Assembly (NCBI RefSeq): GCF_002836595.1
Contig: NZ_PJBB01000003.1
Span: 2,045,001-2,109,000, forward strand
From: Tenacibaculum sp. Bg11-29
GTDB lineage: Bacteria; Bacteroidota; Bacteroidia; Flavobacteriales; Flavobacteriaceae
Direction: 5' to 3'
DNA length: 64,000 nucleotides
The position numbers and the translations under genes are program-made. Below are positions 52,984 to 60,886 of the stretch, in pieces. The notes beneath the pieces are model-generated. The model was not told the DNA's origin, did no database searches, and saw only the letters and a program-made list of their open reading frames with translations. Positions within the stretch are counted from its first letter, which is position 1; each line of letters starts with the position of its first letter.

Positions 52984-54876
52984 ATGAATTTAGTAAAACG
53001 AAGTTTCGTTTTCGATTTCGACAGTACCTTAACAAAGGTAGAAGCATTAGATGTTTTAGCAGAAATCACCTTAGCAGGGAATCCGAAAAAGGATGAAATT
53101 ATTAAAGAGATTGTAAACATTACAAATCAAGGAATAGATGGGGAAATATCCTTTCCTCAATCTTTAGAAAAACGCATTAAACTATTAAAAGCTAAAGAGT
53201 CTGATTTACCTTTATTAATTAAGGAATTAAAACAGAAAGTTTCACGCTCTATAGAAAGTAATAAAGATTTTTTTGAAAATTTTTCTGATGATATTTATGT
53301 AATTTCAGCAGGGTTCAAAGAGTTTATAGACCCAATAGTTGCTGCGTATAATATTCCTTCAGAAAGAGTATTTGCAAATACTTTTAAGTTTGATAACGAA
53401 GGTGTTATTATTGGTTTTGATGTAGAGAACTCGCTCTCAAAACACAATGGTAAAATAGAATGTTTACAGAACTTAAATTTAGAAGGAGAAATACAAGTAA
53501 TTGGTGATGGTTATAGTGATGCTGTAACGAAAAAAGCAGGTGTTGCTGATACCTTTTTTGCATATACAGAAAATGTGTCCAGGGAGAAAACAATTGCGAA
53601 TGCTGACCATATTACGCCTAATTTAGATGAATTTTTATACCTAAACGATTTGCCAAGAAATATTTCATACCCAAAGAACAGAATTAAAATATTATTATTA
53701 GAAAATGTACATGCTGATGCTTTTACAAAATTAACAGCAGATGGTTTTGCTGTTGAAACCGTATCAAAAAGTTTATCAGAAGACGAGCTAATTGAAAAAA
53801 TTAAAGACGTACATGTTTTAGGTATTCGATCTAAAACTCAAGTTACCCAAAAGGTGATTGAAGCTGCTGAGAAATTAATGGTTGTTTCTGCATTTTGTAT
53901 CGGTACAAAGCAAATTGATTTAGATGCTTGTAAAGAAAACGGAGTAGTAGTTTTTAACGCACCTTATAGTAATACGCGCTCTGTAGTTGAATTAGCAATT
54001 GGAGAAATTATTATGCTAATGCGTAGTGTATTTCAGCGAAGTACAGAATTACACAATGGTGAATGGAATAAAACAGCACAAGGGTCAAGAGAGGTTCGTG
54101 GTAAAAAATTAGGTATTGTAGGTTACGGTAACATCGGAAAGCAATTATCAGTTTTGGCAGAAGCTTTAGGGATGGATGTGTATTATTACGATGTTGAAGA
54201 TAAGTTAGCTTTAGGAAACGCAACAAGAATTAATACTTTAAAAGAATTGTTGAATATTTCTGATGTTGTTACTTTACATATAGATGATAATGCAGCGAAC
54301 AAAAATTATATAGGTAAAGAGGAAATAGCTCAAATGAAAGACGGAGCGCATTTAGTTAATCTTTCTAGAGGGTTTGTGGTAGATATTGAAGCTTTAGTTG
54401 AAGCCTTAAAATCTGGTAAGTTAGCAGGAACAGCTGTTGATGTATATCCTGAAGAGCCAAGAAAAAATGGTGATTTTATAACGCAATTAAAAGGGTTAGA
54501 TAATGTTATTTTAACTCCGCATGTTGGTGGAAGTACTGAAGAAGCACAAAGAGATATTGCTGATTTTGTTCCGAGTAAAATTATGGCATATATTAATTCA
54601 GGAAACACCGTAGATGCCGTTAATTTTCCAAATATAAGATTACCACGTCAAACAAACGCACACCGATTTTTACATATTCATAAAAATGTTCCTGGTGTAA
54701 TGGCCAAAATTAATAAGGTATTGGCTAAATATGAACTGAATATTACAGGACAATATTTATCTACAGATTCTAAAGTAGGATATGTAATTACTGATATTGA
54801 TAAAGAATATAACCAAGAAGTAATTGCTAAACTTCGTAAAGTAGACGGTACTATTAAATTTAGAGTATTGTATTAA
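52984..54876 (+). CDS. serA: Phosphoserine phosphatase-phosphoglycerate dehydrogenase fusion
   Basis: From the ATG at 52984 (MNLVKRSFVFDFDSTLTK) the protein has 630 residues. Residues 1-220 are a HAD phosphatase of the SerB type: DFDSTLTKVEA (nucleophile Asp), VISAGFKEFIDP and IGDGYSDAV. Residues 235-545 are a D-3-phosphoglycerate dehydrogenase with LGIVGYGNIGKQLSVLAE for NAD and TPHVGGSTEEAQ carrying the catalytic His. A C-terminal ACT domain (about 555-630) closes it. It joins the first and last steps of serine synthesis; SerC is encoded elsewhere. A bidirectional terminator follows. Confidence 0.92.
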   Translation: MNLVKRSFVFDFDSTLTKVEALDVLAEITLAGNPKKDEIIKEIVNITNQGIDGEISFPQSLEKRIKLLKAKESDLPLLIKELKQKVSRSIESNKDFFENFSDDIYVISAGFKEFIDPIVAAYNIPSERVFANTFKFDNEGVIIGFDVENSLSKHNGKIECLQNLNLEGEIQVIGDGYSDAVTKKAGVADTFFAYTENVSREKTIANADHITPNLDEFLYLNDLPRNISYPKNRIKILLLENVHADAFTKLTADGFAVETVSKSLSEDELIEKIKDVHVLGIRSKTQVTQKVIEAAEKLMVVSAFCIGTKQIDLDACKENGVVVFNAPYSNTRSVVELAIGEIIMLMRSVFQRSTELHNGEWNKTAQGSREVRGKKLGIVGYGNIGKQLSVLAEALGMDVYYYDVEDKLALGNATRINTLKELLNISDVVTLHIDDNAANKNYIGKEEIAQMKDGAHLVNLSRGFVVDIEALVEALKSGKLAGTAVDVYPEEPRKNGDFITQLKGLDNVILTPHVGGSTEEAQRDIADFVPSKIMAYINSGNTVDAVNFPNIRLPRQTNAHRFLHIHKNVPGVMAKINKVLAKYELNITGQYLSTDSKVGYVITDIDKEYNQEVIAKLRKVDGTIKFRVLY

Positions 54877-54894
54877 AAAGTAAATTTTAATTTT

Positions 54895-54928
54895 AAAAAA
54901 GCCTTGTAATATTTTATAAGGCTTTTTT
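54895..54928. terminator. Bidirectional intrinsic terminator
   Basis: Arms AAAAAAGCCTTGTAA and TTATAAGGCTTTTTT (one mismatch) between serA and the convergent iclR-type gene, whose stop codon it touches. Confidence 0.85.
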
Positions 54929-55705
54929 TTATAAAGAATCAAAATCTTGTAAAGTCCTTTCAATCAAAGTAGCTCCTTTTTGTAAAATAGAAATGTAGTT
55001 ATGTACATTTTCCAATTTAAATCGACTAGAAGGTCCTGAAGCACTAATGCTAGCAATGGCATTTTTATTTTTGTTAAAAATAGGGATGGCTATACAAATC
55101 AATCCTAATTCAAACTCTTCTAAATCTAAAGCATATCCTTGTTTTTTTATAGTTTGCAATGCTGTTCTTAATTCCGAAGCTTTGGTAATTGTTTTTTTAG
55201 TGAATGTAATTAAAGAGCTATTCTTAAAATAATTGCTCTGATTCTCAATTGAAGAAAAAGCCAATAATAGTTTTCCTGATGCAGTTGCATGAGTAGGTTG
55301 GTAAGAACCAATTGAGGTGCTAATTTTTAATCCTTGCAAGCTGTCTGCTTTATTGATGTGAAAAACTTGCAGCTCTTTTAAAGTGCTAAGTAACACCGTT
55401 TCTTGAATTTCTAAAGCGATATTTTTTATAGTTTCATTGGTAACCGTAATTAAAGATTGATATAATGAAACACGATTACCTAACTCAAAAAGTTTACTAC
55501 CTAGGCGATATTTATCATTTTCATTTTGATGTATAACATTTAATGAAACCAAAGTGCTTAATAATCTATAGGTAGTGCTTTTGTTATAGCCTGTTTTATT
55601 CGCTAATTCACGAACGCCCCATTCTTTTTTATCATTTGTAAAAGCATCTAAAACAGTAAAAGCTTTTATGATTGATTGGTTTAAATTTTTGTTATCAATA
55701 ATCAT
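54929..55705 (-). CDS. IclR-family regulator, probable controller of the kynurenine operon
   Basis: The 258-residue protein has a winged HTH (about 10-70; GVRELANKTGYNKSTTYRLLSTL) and an IclR effector domain (about 80-250) with YQPTHATASGKLLLAF and the late AIASISASGPSSRF that line the ligand pocket. It is divergent from kynU with 150 bases between, holding a palindrome and the kynU promoter. A kynurenine-pathway metabolite is a plausible effector; that is inference. Confidence 0.92.
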   Translation of the reverse strand: MIIDNKNLNQSIIKAFTVLDAFTNDKKEWGVRELANKTGYNKSTTYRLLSTLVSLNVIHQNENDKYRLGSKLFELGNRVSLYQSLITVTNETIKNIALEIQETVLLSTLKELQVFHINKADSLQGLKISTSIGSYQPTHATASGKLLLAFSSIENQSNYFKNSSLITFTKKTITKASELRTALQTIKKQGYALDLEEFELGLICIAIPIFNKNKNAIASISASGPSSRFKLENVHNYISILQKGATLIERTLQDFDSL

Positions 55706-55758
55706 TTCCGAAAATAATTTTTGCTAATATAATAAAAAAGTGTAGATTTATAAAACAC

Positions 55759-55777
55759 CGTTTCATTAAGTGAAACG
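55759..55777. promoter_or_regulatory. Palindrome, probable IclR operator
   Basis: CGTTTCATTAAGTGAAACG: perfect 7-base arms with a five-base spacer, in the iclR/kynU divergent promoter region. It lies just upstream of the kynU -33 element, a position suited to activation or repression. Confidence 0.65.
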
Positions 55778-55788
55778 CTTTAGTCTTT

Positions 55789-55817
55789 TTGATTTTCTTT
55801 TAAATCAAGTATCTTTA
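55789..55817 (+). promoter_or_regulatory. Promoter of the kynurenine operon
   Basis: TTG (55789-55791), 18 bases, then TATCTTTA (55810-55817), which matches the TAnnTTTG -7 element at seven of eight positions. Transcription would begin about 55824, giving a leader of some 30 bases before the kynU ATG. Confidence 0.6.
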
Positions 55818-55855
55818 GTGTTTCCGCGAAAAGGTTTTTTGAAATAAAAAGAAGT

Positions 55856-57115
55856 ATGTATAAAGCAACACTCGATTACGCACAACAACAAGATAAGGAA
55901 GATAAATTAGCGCATTTGCGCAATCAATTTCATATACCTAAAGATAAAGAAGGTAATGAGTGGTTGTATTTTACAGGGAACTCGCTTGGGTTGCAACCTA
56001 AAAATACTCAAAAATATATTCAACAAGAATTAGATGATTGGGCTAATTATGGAGTAGAGGGGCATTTTGAAGGAAACACACCTTGGTTGCCTTATCATGA
56101 GTTTTTAACAGAGAATATGGCAAAAATAGTGGGTGCAAAACCACTAGAAGTTGTGGTGATGAATACTTTAACAACCAACTTGCATTTGTTAATGGTCTCT
56201 TTTTATCAACCAACAAAAAAGAAGTATAAAATTGTAATAGAATCAGATGCTTTTCCTTCAGATAGATATGCAGTACAATCTCAATTAAAATTTCATGGGT
56301 TTGATGTAGAAGAAGGGTTGATTGAATGGAAGCCAAGAGCGGGAGAAGAATTATTAAATATTGAAGATTTAGAAACGATTGTTGCTGAACAAGGAGATGA
56401 AATAGCGTTGCTGTTAATAGGAGGTGTTAATTATTACACGGGTCAATATCTAGATTTAAAACGTATTGCAGAAATAGGACATTCAAAAGAATGTTTTGTA
56501 GGGATTGATTTGGCGCACGGAGCAGGTAATATATCACCAGAGTTACACGATTCGGGAGTAGATTTCGCAGCTTGGTGTACTTATAAGTATTTAAATTCAG
56601 GGCCAGGTAGTTTAGGAGGATTGTTTGTGCACGAAAAGCATGCACATAATAAAGAATTACCACGTTTTTCTGGTTGGTGGAATCATAATAAAGAAACACG
56701 ATTTAATATGCGTCAACCATTCGATGTAATGGCAGGGGCAGAAGGTTGGCAATTAAGTAACCCACCAATATTATCTATGGCAGCAATTAAAGCATCATTA
56801 GATATGTTTGCTGAGGTAGGAATGGAAGCTTTACGAGAAAAATCAGAAAAACTAACAGGTTATTTTGAGTATCTAATCAACCAAATAGATTCGGATTCAA
56901 TTAAGATTATAACACCATCAAATCCAAAAGAAAGAGGTTGTCAATTATCTCTTCAAGTGAAAAATGCGGATAAAAACTTACATAAAAAACTAACAGAAAA
57001 TAATATTATTACCGATTGGCGAGAGCCAGATGTTATTCGTTGCGCACCAGTACCAATGTATACTAGTTTTGAAGATGTGTATAAAATGGTTTCTGTTTTA
57101 AAAGGATTGTTATAA
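55856..57115 (+). CDS. kynU: Kynureninase
   Basis: The 419-residue PLP enzyme splits 3-hydroxykynurenine (or kynurenine) into 3-hydroxyanthranilate (or anthranilate) and alanine. Family landmarks are FTGNSLGLQPK (about 38-48), DWANYGVEGHF, VMNTLTTNLHLL, GIDLAHGAGN and the PLP lysine in CTYKYLNSGPGSLGGLFVH (about 240-258). The C-terminus has DWREPDVIRCAPVPMYTSFEDV. It is the first gene of the operon, divergent from an IclR gene. Confidence 0.96.
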   Translation: MYKATLDYAQQQDKEDKLAHLRNQFHIPKDKEGNEWLYFTGNSLGLQPKNTQKYIQQELDDWANYGVEGHFEGNTPWLPYHEFLTENMAKIVGAKPLEVVVMNTLTTNLHLLMVSFYQPTKKKYKIVIESDAFPSDRYAVQSQLKFHGFDVEEGLIEWKPRAGEELLNIEDLETIVAEQGDEIALLLIGGVNYYTGQYLDLKRIAEIGHSKECFVGIDLAHGAGNISPELHDSGVDFAAWCTYKYLNSGPGSLGGLFVHEKHAHNKELPRFSGWWNHNKETRFNMRQPFDVMAGAEGWQLSNPPILSMAAIKASLDMFAEVGMEALREKSEKLTGYFEYLINQIDSDSIKIITPSNPKERGCQLSLQVKNADKNLHKKLTENNIITDWREPDVIRCAPVPMYTSFEDVYKMVSVLKGLL

Positions 57116-57133
57116 TTAAAAGTAAAATGTCTC

Positions 57134-57182
57134 CTCGAGTGCAGTCGAGAGATATTTATTAGTTCTCGACTGCGCTCGAATA
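57134..57182. repeat. Dispersed palindrome (AGTCGA family) between kynU and kmo
   Basis: TCGAGTGCAGTCGAGA and TCTCGACTGCGCTCGA arms flank GATATTTATTAGT. It is the same family as 31588-31648 and the truncated copy at 17034. It lies 19 bases after kynU and 15 before kmo, so it would fold in the operon transcript. Confidence 0.8.
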
Positions 57183-57196
57183 GATATTAGAATAAA

Positions 57197-58606
57197 ATGA
57201 ATAAAAAAAATAACATACTGATTATAGGTGCTGGTTTATGTGGAAGCTTATTAGCTTTGCGATTAGCACAAAGAGGATATAAAGTTGCCGTATATGAAAG
57301 TAGACCAGATTTAAGAACTACTGATATTTCAGCAGGAAGATCAATAAACTTAGCACTGTCTGACCGTGGATTTAAAGCCTTACGTTTATGTGGCGTAGAA
57401 GAAAAAGCACGTGAAATATGTATTCCGATGTATGGTCGTTTAATTCACGATATTAAAGGAAATACTTTTGCCTCTAATTACTCAGGAAGAGAAGGAGAAT
57501 ACATAAACTCAATTTCTCGTGGCGATTTAAACGGTATTTTATTAACCGAAGCTGAAAAACATGAGAATGTAACCATTCATTTTAATAAGAAATGTAGTTC
57601 AATAGACATAGAAAATACCATTGCGCATTTTAAAGATTATAAAACCAAAGAAGAGTTTTCTATAAATGCGGATGTAATTTTCGGAACAGATGGCGCTGGT
57701 TCGATATTGAGAAAAAGTTACTACTTAGAAAGAAAATTCTTATTTAGTTACTCACAAAATTATTTATCACACGGCTATAAAGAGCTAGAAATTCCTGCAG
57801 ATGCCTTAGGAAACCATCAAATAAGTAAAGAGCATTTACATATTTGGCCTCGTGGCGAGTATATGTTAATAGCATTACCAAATATGGATGGGAGCTTTAC
57901 CGTAACCTTGTTTTTAAGTTATGATGAAGGAGAATATAACTTTAATAATTTAATATCTGAAGAAAAGATAACTTCATTTTTTGAAACACAATTTCCGGAT
58001 GCTTTAGCGTTAATTCCGAGTATTAAAGATGAGTTTTTAAATAACCCAACAGGAGCATTAGGTACTGTAAAATGTTCGCCATGGCATTATCAAAACAAAA
58101 CCATTTTAATGGGAGATGCAGCACACGCTATTGTTCCGTTTTACGGACAAGGAATGAATGCTTCGTTTGAAGATGTTACTGTTTTTGATGAAATTTTAAG
58201 TCATTTCGAGCGCAGTCGAGAAGTAGAAGATTGGGAAACAGTTTTTAAAAGGTACGAGAAGGCAAGAAAAGAAGACACGGATGCTATTGCAGATTTAGCA
58301 ATTGATAATTTTCATGAGATGAAAGATCATGTTGCAAATCCGATTTTTAAAGAAAAGCGAAAGTTAGAAATGTCTTTAGAAGAGAATTTTCCTTCGGCAT
58401 ATTTTTCAAAATACTCGATGGTAACTTTTAATGAAAATATTCCGTACGCAGAAGCAATGAAAAAAGGACGTGCGCAAGATAAAGCGTTATTAAATATGGT
58501 TACACATCATGACTTAGAAGCAATTACTGATTTAAAAGAAGTACTTAAAAAAGTACAAGAAGAAACGAACGAAATTTTAAACGAAGATAAAATTGCAGGG
58601 ATGTAA
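57197..58606 (+). CDS. kmo: Kynurenine 3-monooxygenase
   Basis: The 469-residue flavoprotein hydroxylates L-kynurenine with NADPH and O2. The FAD motif GAGLCGSLLALRLAQRGYKV starts near residue 11, followed by GRSINLALSDRG, the internal GTDGAGS and the second FAD motif MGDAAHAIVPFYGQGMNASF (about 305-324). Near residue 337 it has HFERSREVEDW: the first eight residues are encoded by half of a dispersed palindrome and seem to lengthen a surface loop. The C-terminal region is amphipathic, as in membrane-associated bacterial KMO. Confidence 0.95.
   Translation: MNKKNNILIIGAGLCGSLLALRLAQRGYKVAVYESRPDLRTTDISAGRSINLALSDRGFKALRLCGVEEKAREICIPMYGRLIHDIKGNTFASNYSGREGEYINSISRGDLNGILLTEAEKHENVTIHFNKKCSSIDIENTIAHFKDYKTKEEFSINADVIFGTDGAGSILRKSYYLERKFLFSYSQNYLSHGYKELEIPADALGNHQISKEHLHIWPRGEYMLIALPNMDGSFTVTLFLSYDEGEYNFNNLISEEKITSFFETQFPDALALIPSIKDEFLNNPTGALGTVKCSPWHYQNKTILMGDAAHAIVPFYGQGMNASFEDVTVFDEILSHFERSREVEDWETVFKRYEKARKEDTDAIADLAIDNFHEMKDHVANPIFKEKRKLEMSLEENFPSAYFSKYSMVTFNENIPYAEAMKKGRAQDKALLNMVTHHDLEAITDLKEVLKKVQEETNEILNEDKIAGM
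58204..58224. repeat. Half-palindrome of the AGTCGA family inside kmo
   Basis: TTTCGAGCGCAGTCGAGAAG matches the arm of the intergenic copies at 31588 and 57134. It keeps the reading frame of kmo and encodes FERSREV. Confidence 0.7.
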
Positions 58607-58614
58607 TGTGTAAA

Positions 58615-58647
58615 ATACCTCACAGGTTTTTAAAACCTGTGAGGTAT
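58615..58647. repeat. Palindrome P1 (CCTCACAGG family)
   Basis: Perfect 16-base arms (ATACCTCACAGGTTTT and complement) around one base, nine bases after kmo. Copies P2 and P3 flank the transposase gene at 59220. Confidence 0.9.
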
Positions 58648-58658
58648 CAAAAATAAAT

Positions 58659-59192
58659 ATGAAAACATACATTGTTTTATTACGTGGAATTAATGTATCG
58701 GGAAAAAATAAACTTCCGATGGCTGAGCTACGTGAATTATTAAATGATTTAGGTTTTAAAAATGTTGAAACCTATATTCAGAGTGGTAATATTATTTTAA
58801 GTTCAGATGAAAAGAAAGTTGAGGTTTGTAAAAAAGTAAATAAAGGAATTGCAGATAAATTCGGTTATGATATTCCTGTGCTAGTAAGAACACCACAAGA
58901 ATGGACAGCGATAATTGAAAAATATCCTTTTTCAATAGAGAATGAAAAAATAGTTGCTTTTACTTTTTTAGATAAAACAACAAGTGAAACTGAAATTGAA
59001 ATAAAAGGAATTAAAGAAGATCAATATAAAATAGTCGGTGATGTAGTTTATTTAAATTGTCCATCAGGTTTCGGAAAAACAAAATTGACGAATAATACAA
59101 TAGAAAAAAAATTAAACCTAGTAGCAACAACAAGAAATTATAAAACAACTTTAAAGTTATTAGAATTAGCGAAAGACCTCACAGGTTTTTAA
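58659..59192 (+). CDS. DUF1697 family protein
   Basis: The 177-residue protein shows the family start TYIVLLRGINVSGKNKLPMAELRELL (about 3-28), YIQSGNIILSS (about 43-53) and the late GFGKTKLTNNTIEKKL with ATTRNYKTTLKLLELA. No catalytic residues are known; DUF1697 is a small ferredoxin-fold cytosolic family. The last five residues (DLTGF) and the stop codon come from palindrome P2, so the original end may have been replaced. A role in tryptophan breakdown is not implied by its sequence. Confidence 0.88.
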   Translation: MKTYIVLLRGINVSGKNKLPMAELRELLNDLGFKNVETYIQSGNIILSSDEKKVEVCKKVNKGIADKFGYDIPVLVRTPQEWTAIIEKYPFSIENEKIVAFTFLDKTTSETEIEIKGIKEDQYKIVGDVVYLNCPSGFGKTKLTNNTIEKKLNLVATTRNYKTTLKLLELAKDLTGF

Positions 59193-59206
59193 AACCTGTG
59201 AGGTCT
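59174..59206. repeat. Palindrome P2 (CCTCACAGG family)
   Basis: Perfect 16-base arms (AGACCTCACAGGTTTT and complement). It overlaps the end of the DUF1697 gene and lies 14 bases before the transposase gene. Confidence 0.9.
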
Positions 59207-59219
59207 ACATAATAAATAG

Positions 59220-59789
59220 ATGAAATACGAAATTTTACAATCAAATAATTATTACCATATTTTCAATCAAGGAAATAATGGAGAAAATATCTTTATAGAA
59301 GATGTTAACTATATTTATTTCTTAAAATTAATCAAAAAGTATGTAAATCCTATAGCTAATGTTTTATCGTATTGTTTATTAAAGAATCATTTTCATTTAT
59401 TGGTTCAGATAAAAGAAGTAGCTGAAGAGAAAAAAGTATCTAAATCATTTTCTAACCTATTTAATTCATACTCAAAATCAATAAATAAGAAGTATAATAG
59501 AAGTGGTAGTTTATTTAGAGACCGATTTAAGAGAATTAAGGTTGAAGAAGAAGTCTATTTAAAAAAGTTAATAATTTATATAAATTTAAATCCAATTTAT
59601 CATCAATTTGTAACGAGCTTAAATGATTATAAACACTCATCATATTTAAGTCTTATTTCAGAAAAAAGCACTTTATTAAAAAGAGAAGAAGTGTTGTTTC
59701 TGTTTGAGAATAAAGAAAATTTTATATATCATTTAACTTACAAAAAATTGGAGTTTGATGAAAAATTGACGGCATTAGTTTTAGAATAA
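59220..59789 (+). CDS. REP-associated tyrosine transposase (RAYT, Y1 family)
   Basis: The 189-residue protein has the HUH single-strand nuclease fold: NNYYHIFNQGNNGENIF (about 9-25), the HUH pair in KNHFHLLVQI (about 56-65), SGSLFRDRFKRI and the catalytic Tyr region YLKKLIIYINLNPI (about 113-126), followed by HSSY. This is the domesticated IS200-like type that acts on REP palindromes. Palindromes P2 and P3 flank it on both sides, as expected for a REPtron unit. The frame is intact. Confidence 0.92.
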   Translation: MKYEILQSNNYYHIFNQGNNGENIFIEDVNYIYFLKLIKKYVNPIANVLSYCLLKNHFHLLVQIKEVAEEKKVSKSFSNLFNSYSKSINKKYNRSGSLFRDRFKRIKVEEEVYLKKLIIYINLNPIYHQFVTSLNDYKHSSYLSLISEKSTLLKREEVLFLFENKENFIYHLTYKKLEFDEKLTALVLE

Positions 59790-59797
59790 TTAAATAT

Positions 59798-59829
59798 AGA
59801 CTTCACAGGTTTTTAAAACCGATGAGGTT
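59798..59829. repeat. Palindrome P3 (CCTCACAGG family), degenerate
   Basis: AGACTTCACAGGTTTT followed by AAAACCGATGAGGTTT: the same palindrome with changes in both arms, eight bases after the transposase gene. Confidence 0.85.
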
Positions 59830-59845
59830 TCCTAAGTAAAGTAAT

Positions 59846-60247
59846 ATGGAAAAAAAAGTAACACCAAGAGGCGCATATCCACACGTAAAAGTTGTAGGAG
59901 ATTTTATTTTTGTATCGGGTACAAGTTCACGACGAGCAGATAATACGATTGCAGGAGTAGATATTATTGACGAAATGGGAACCAAGCATTTAAATATCGA
60001 AACACAAACACGTGAGGTTTTACAAAACATAGATAAAAATTTACAAACAGTAGGAGCGAGTTTAAAAGATGTAGTTGATGTTTCTACGTTTTTAGTAAAT
60101 ATGAATGATTTTGCAGGCTATAATAAAACATATGCTGATTTTTTTGAAAAAGAAACTGGGCCAACACGTACAACAGTAGCGGTACATCAATTACCGCACC
60201 CTGATTTAGTGGTGGAGATTAAAGTAACGGCTTATAAAAAGAAGTAG
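59846..60247 (+). CDS. RidA-family protein, probable 2-aminomuconate deaminase
   Basis: The 133-residue protein has the RidA barrel: [15 protein letters not shown] (about 20-34), [21 protein letters not shown] (about 54-74) and the substrate-binding Arg in [14 protein letters not shown] (about 108-121), ending [11 protein letters not shown]. In bacteria with this operon the RidA relative deaminates 2-aminomuconate to 4-oxalocrotonate. Placement between kmo and the semialdehyde dehydrogenase supports that role here. It is one base from the next gene. Confidence 0.85.
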   Translation: MEKKVTPRGAYPHVKVVGDFIFVSGTSSRRADNTIAGVDIIDEMGTKHLNIETQTREVLQNIDKNLQTVGASLKDVVDVSTFLVNMNDFAGYNKTYADFFEKETGPTRTTVAVHQLPHPDLVVEIKVTAYKKK

Positions 60248-60248
60248 A

Positions 60249-60881
60249 ATGAATACTATAAAATTGTTATTTGTAATTTCATTATTTAGTTCTTGTTTAG
60301 GGCAAAATAATAATAAAAAAAACATAAAAATGGTAGATATATCTAAACTAGATAAAGTTTCAGAAATGTTAGATGAAAATTTATTTTGGAAAATTATTGA
60401 TTACTCTAAAAGAGCCGAGAGTCAAGAGAAAACCTTAATAAGTGAGATTTTAAAATTATCACCTAAAGAGATAGTGGGGTTTAGATTGAGAACAGACAAA
60501 TTACTTTTTGATACTTATAACTCTCAAATGTGGTGTGCTGGGTACATAATGAATGGAGGTTGTTCAGATGATGGATTTGAGTATTTTAGAAATTGGGTTA
60601 TTTCAAGAGGAAAAGAAGTTTTTTATAAGGCAAAAGAAAATCCAGATAGTTTAATATCTCAAGTTGGTAATAATGATTTTTACGAATTTGAAAGTTTTTG
60701 GTATGTTGCTCTAGATGCATTTAAACAGAAAACAGGTAAAGAGCTATATGATTATATAGATTATAATAAATTTAAAACAAGTGAAGGTAATTATCCTCAG
60801 TTTAAATTTGATTGGAGTGAAGAGAGACCAGAAACAATGAAAGTGATTTGCCCAAATCTTTACTCTAAATTATGGAATTAA
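60249..60881 (+). CDS. DUF4240 domain protein with lipoprotein-like signal
   Basis: A 210-residue protein whose first 20 residues (MNTIKLLFVISLFSSCLGQ) form a signal with a possible lipobox Cys. A DUF4240-type domain follows: DENLFWKIIDYSKRAESQE (about 42-60), then GCSDDGFEYFRNWVISRGKE (about 98-117) and FESFWYVALDAFKQKTG. DUF4240 members are linked to WGR or immunity-like roles but have no known activity. It overlaps or nearly touches the dehydrogenase gene. Confidence 0.8.
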   Translation: MNTIKLLFVISLFSSCLGQNNNKKNIKMVDISKLDKVSEMLDENLFWKIIDYSKRAESQEKTLISEILKLSPKEIVGFRLRTDKLLFDTYNSQMWCAGYIMNGGCSDDGFEYFRNWVISRGKEVFYKAKENPDSLISQVGNNDFYEFESFWYVALDAFKQKTGKELYDYIDYNKFKTSEGNYPQFKFDWSEERPETMKVICPNLYSKLWN

Positions 60882-60886
60882 ATCAA

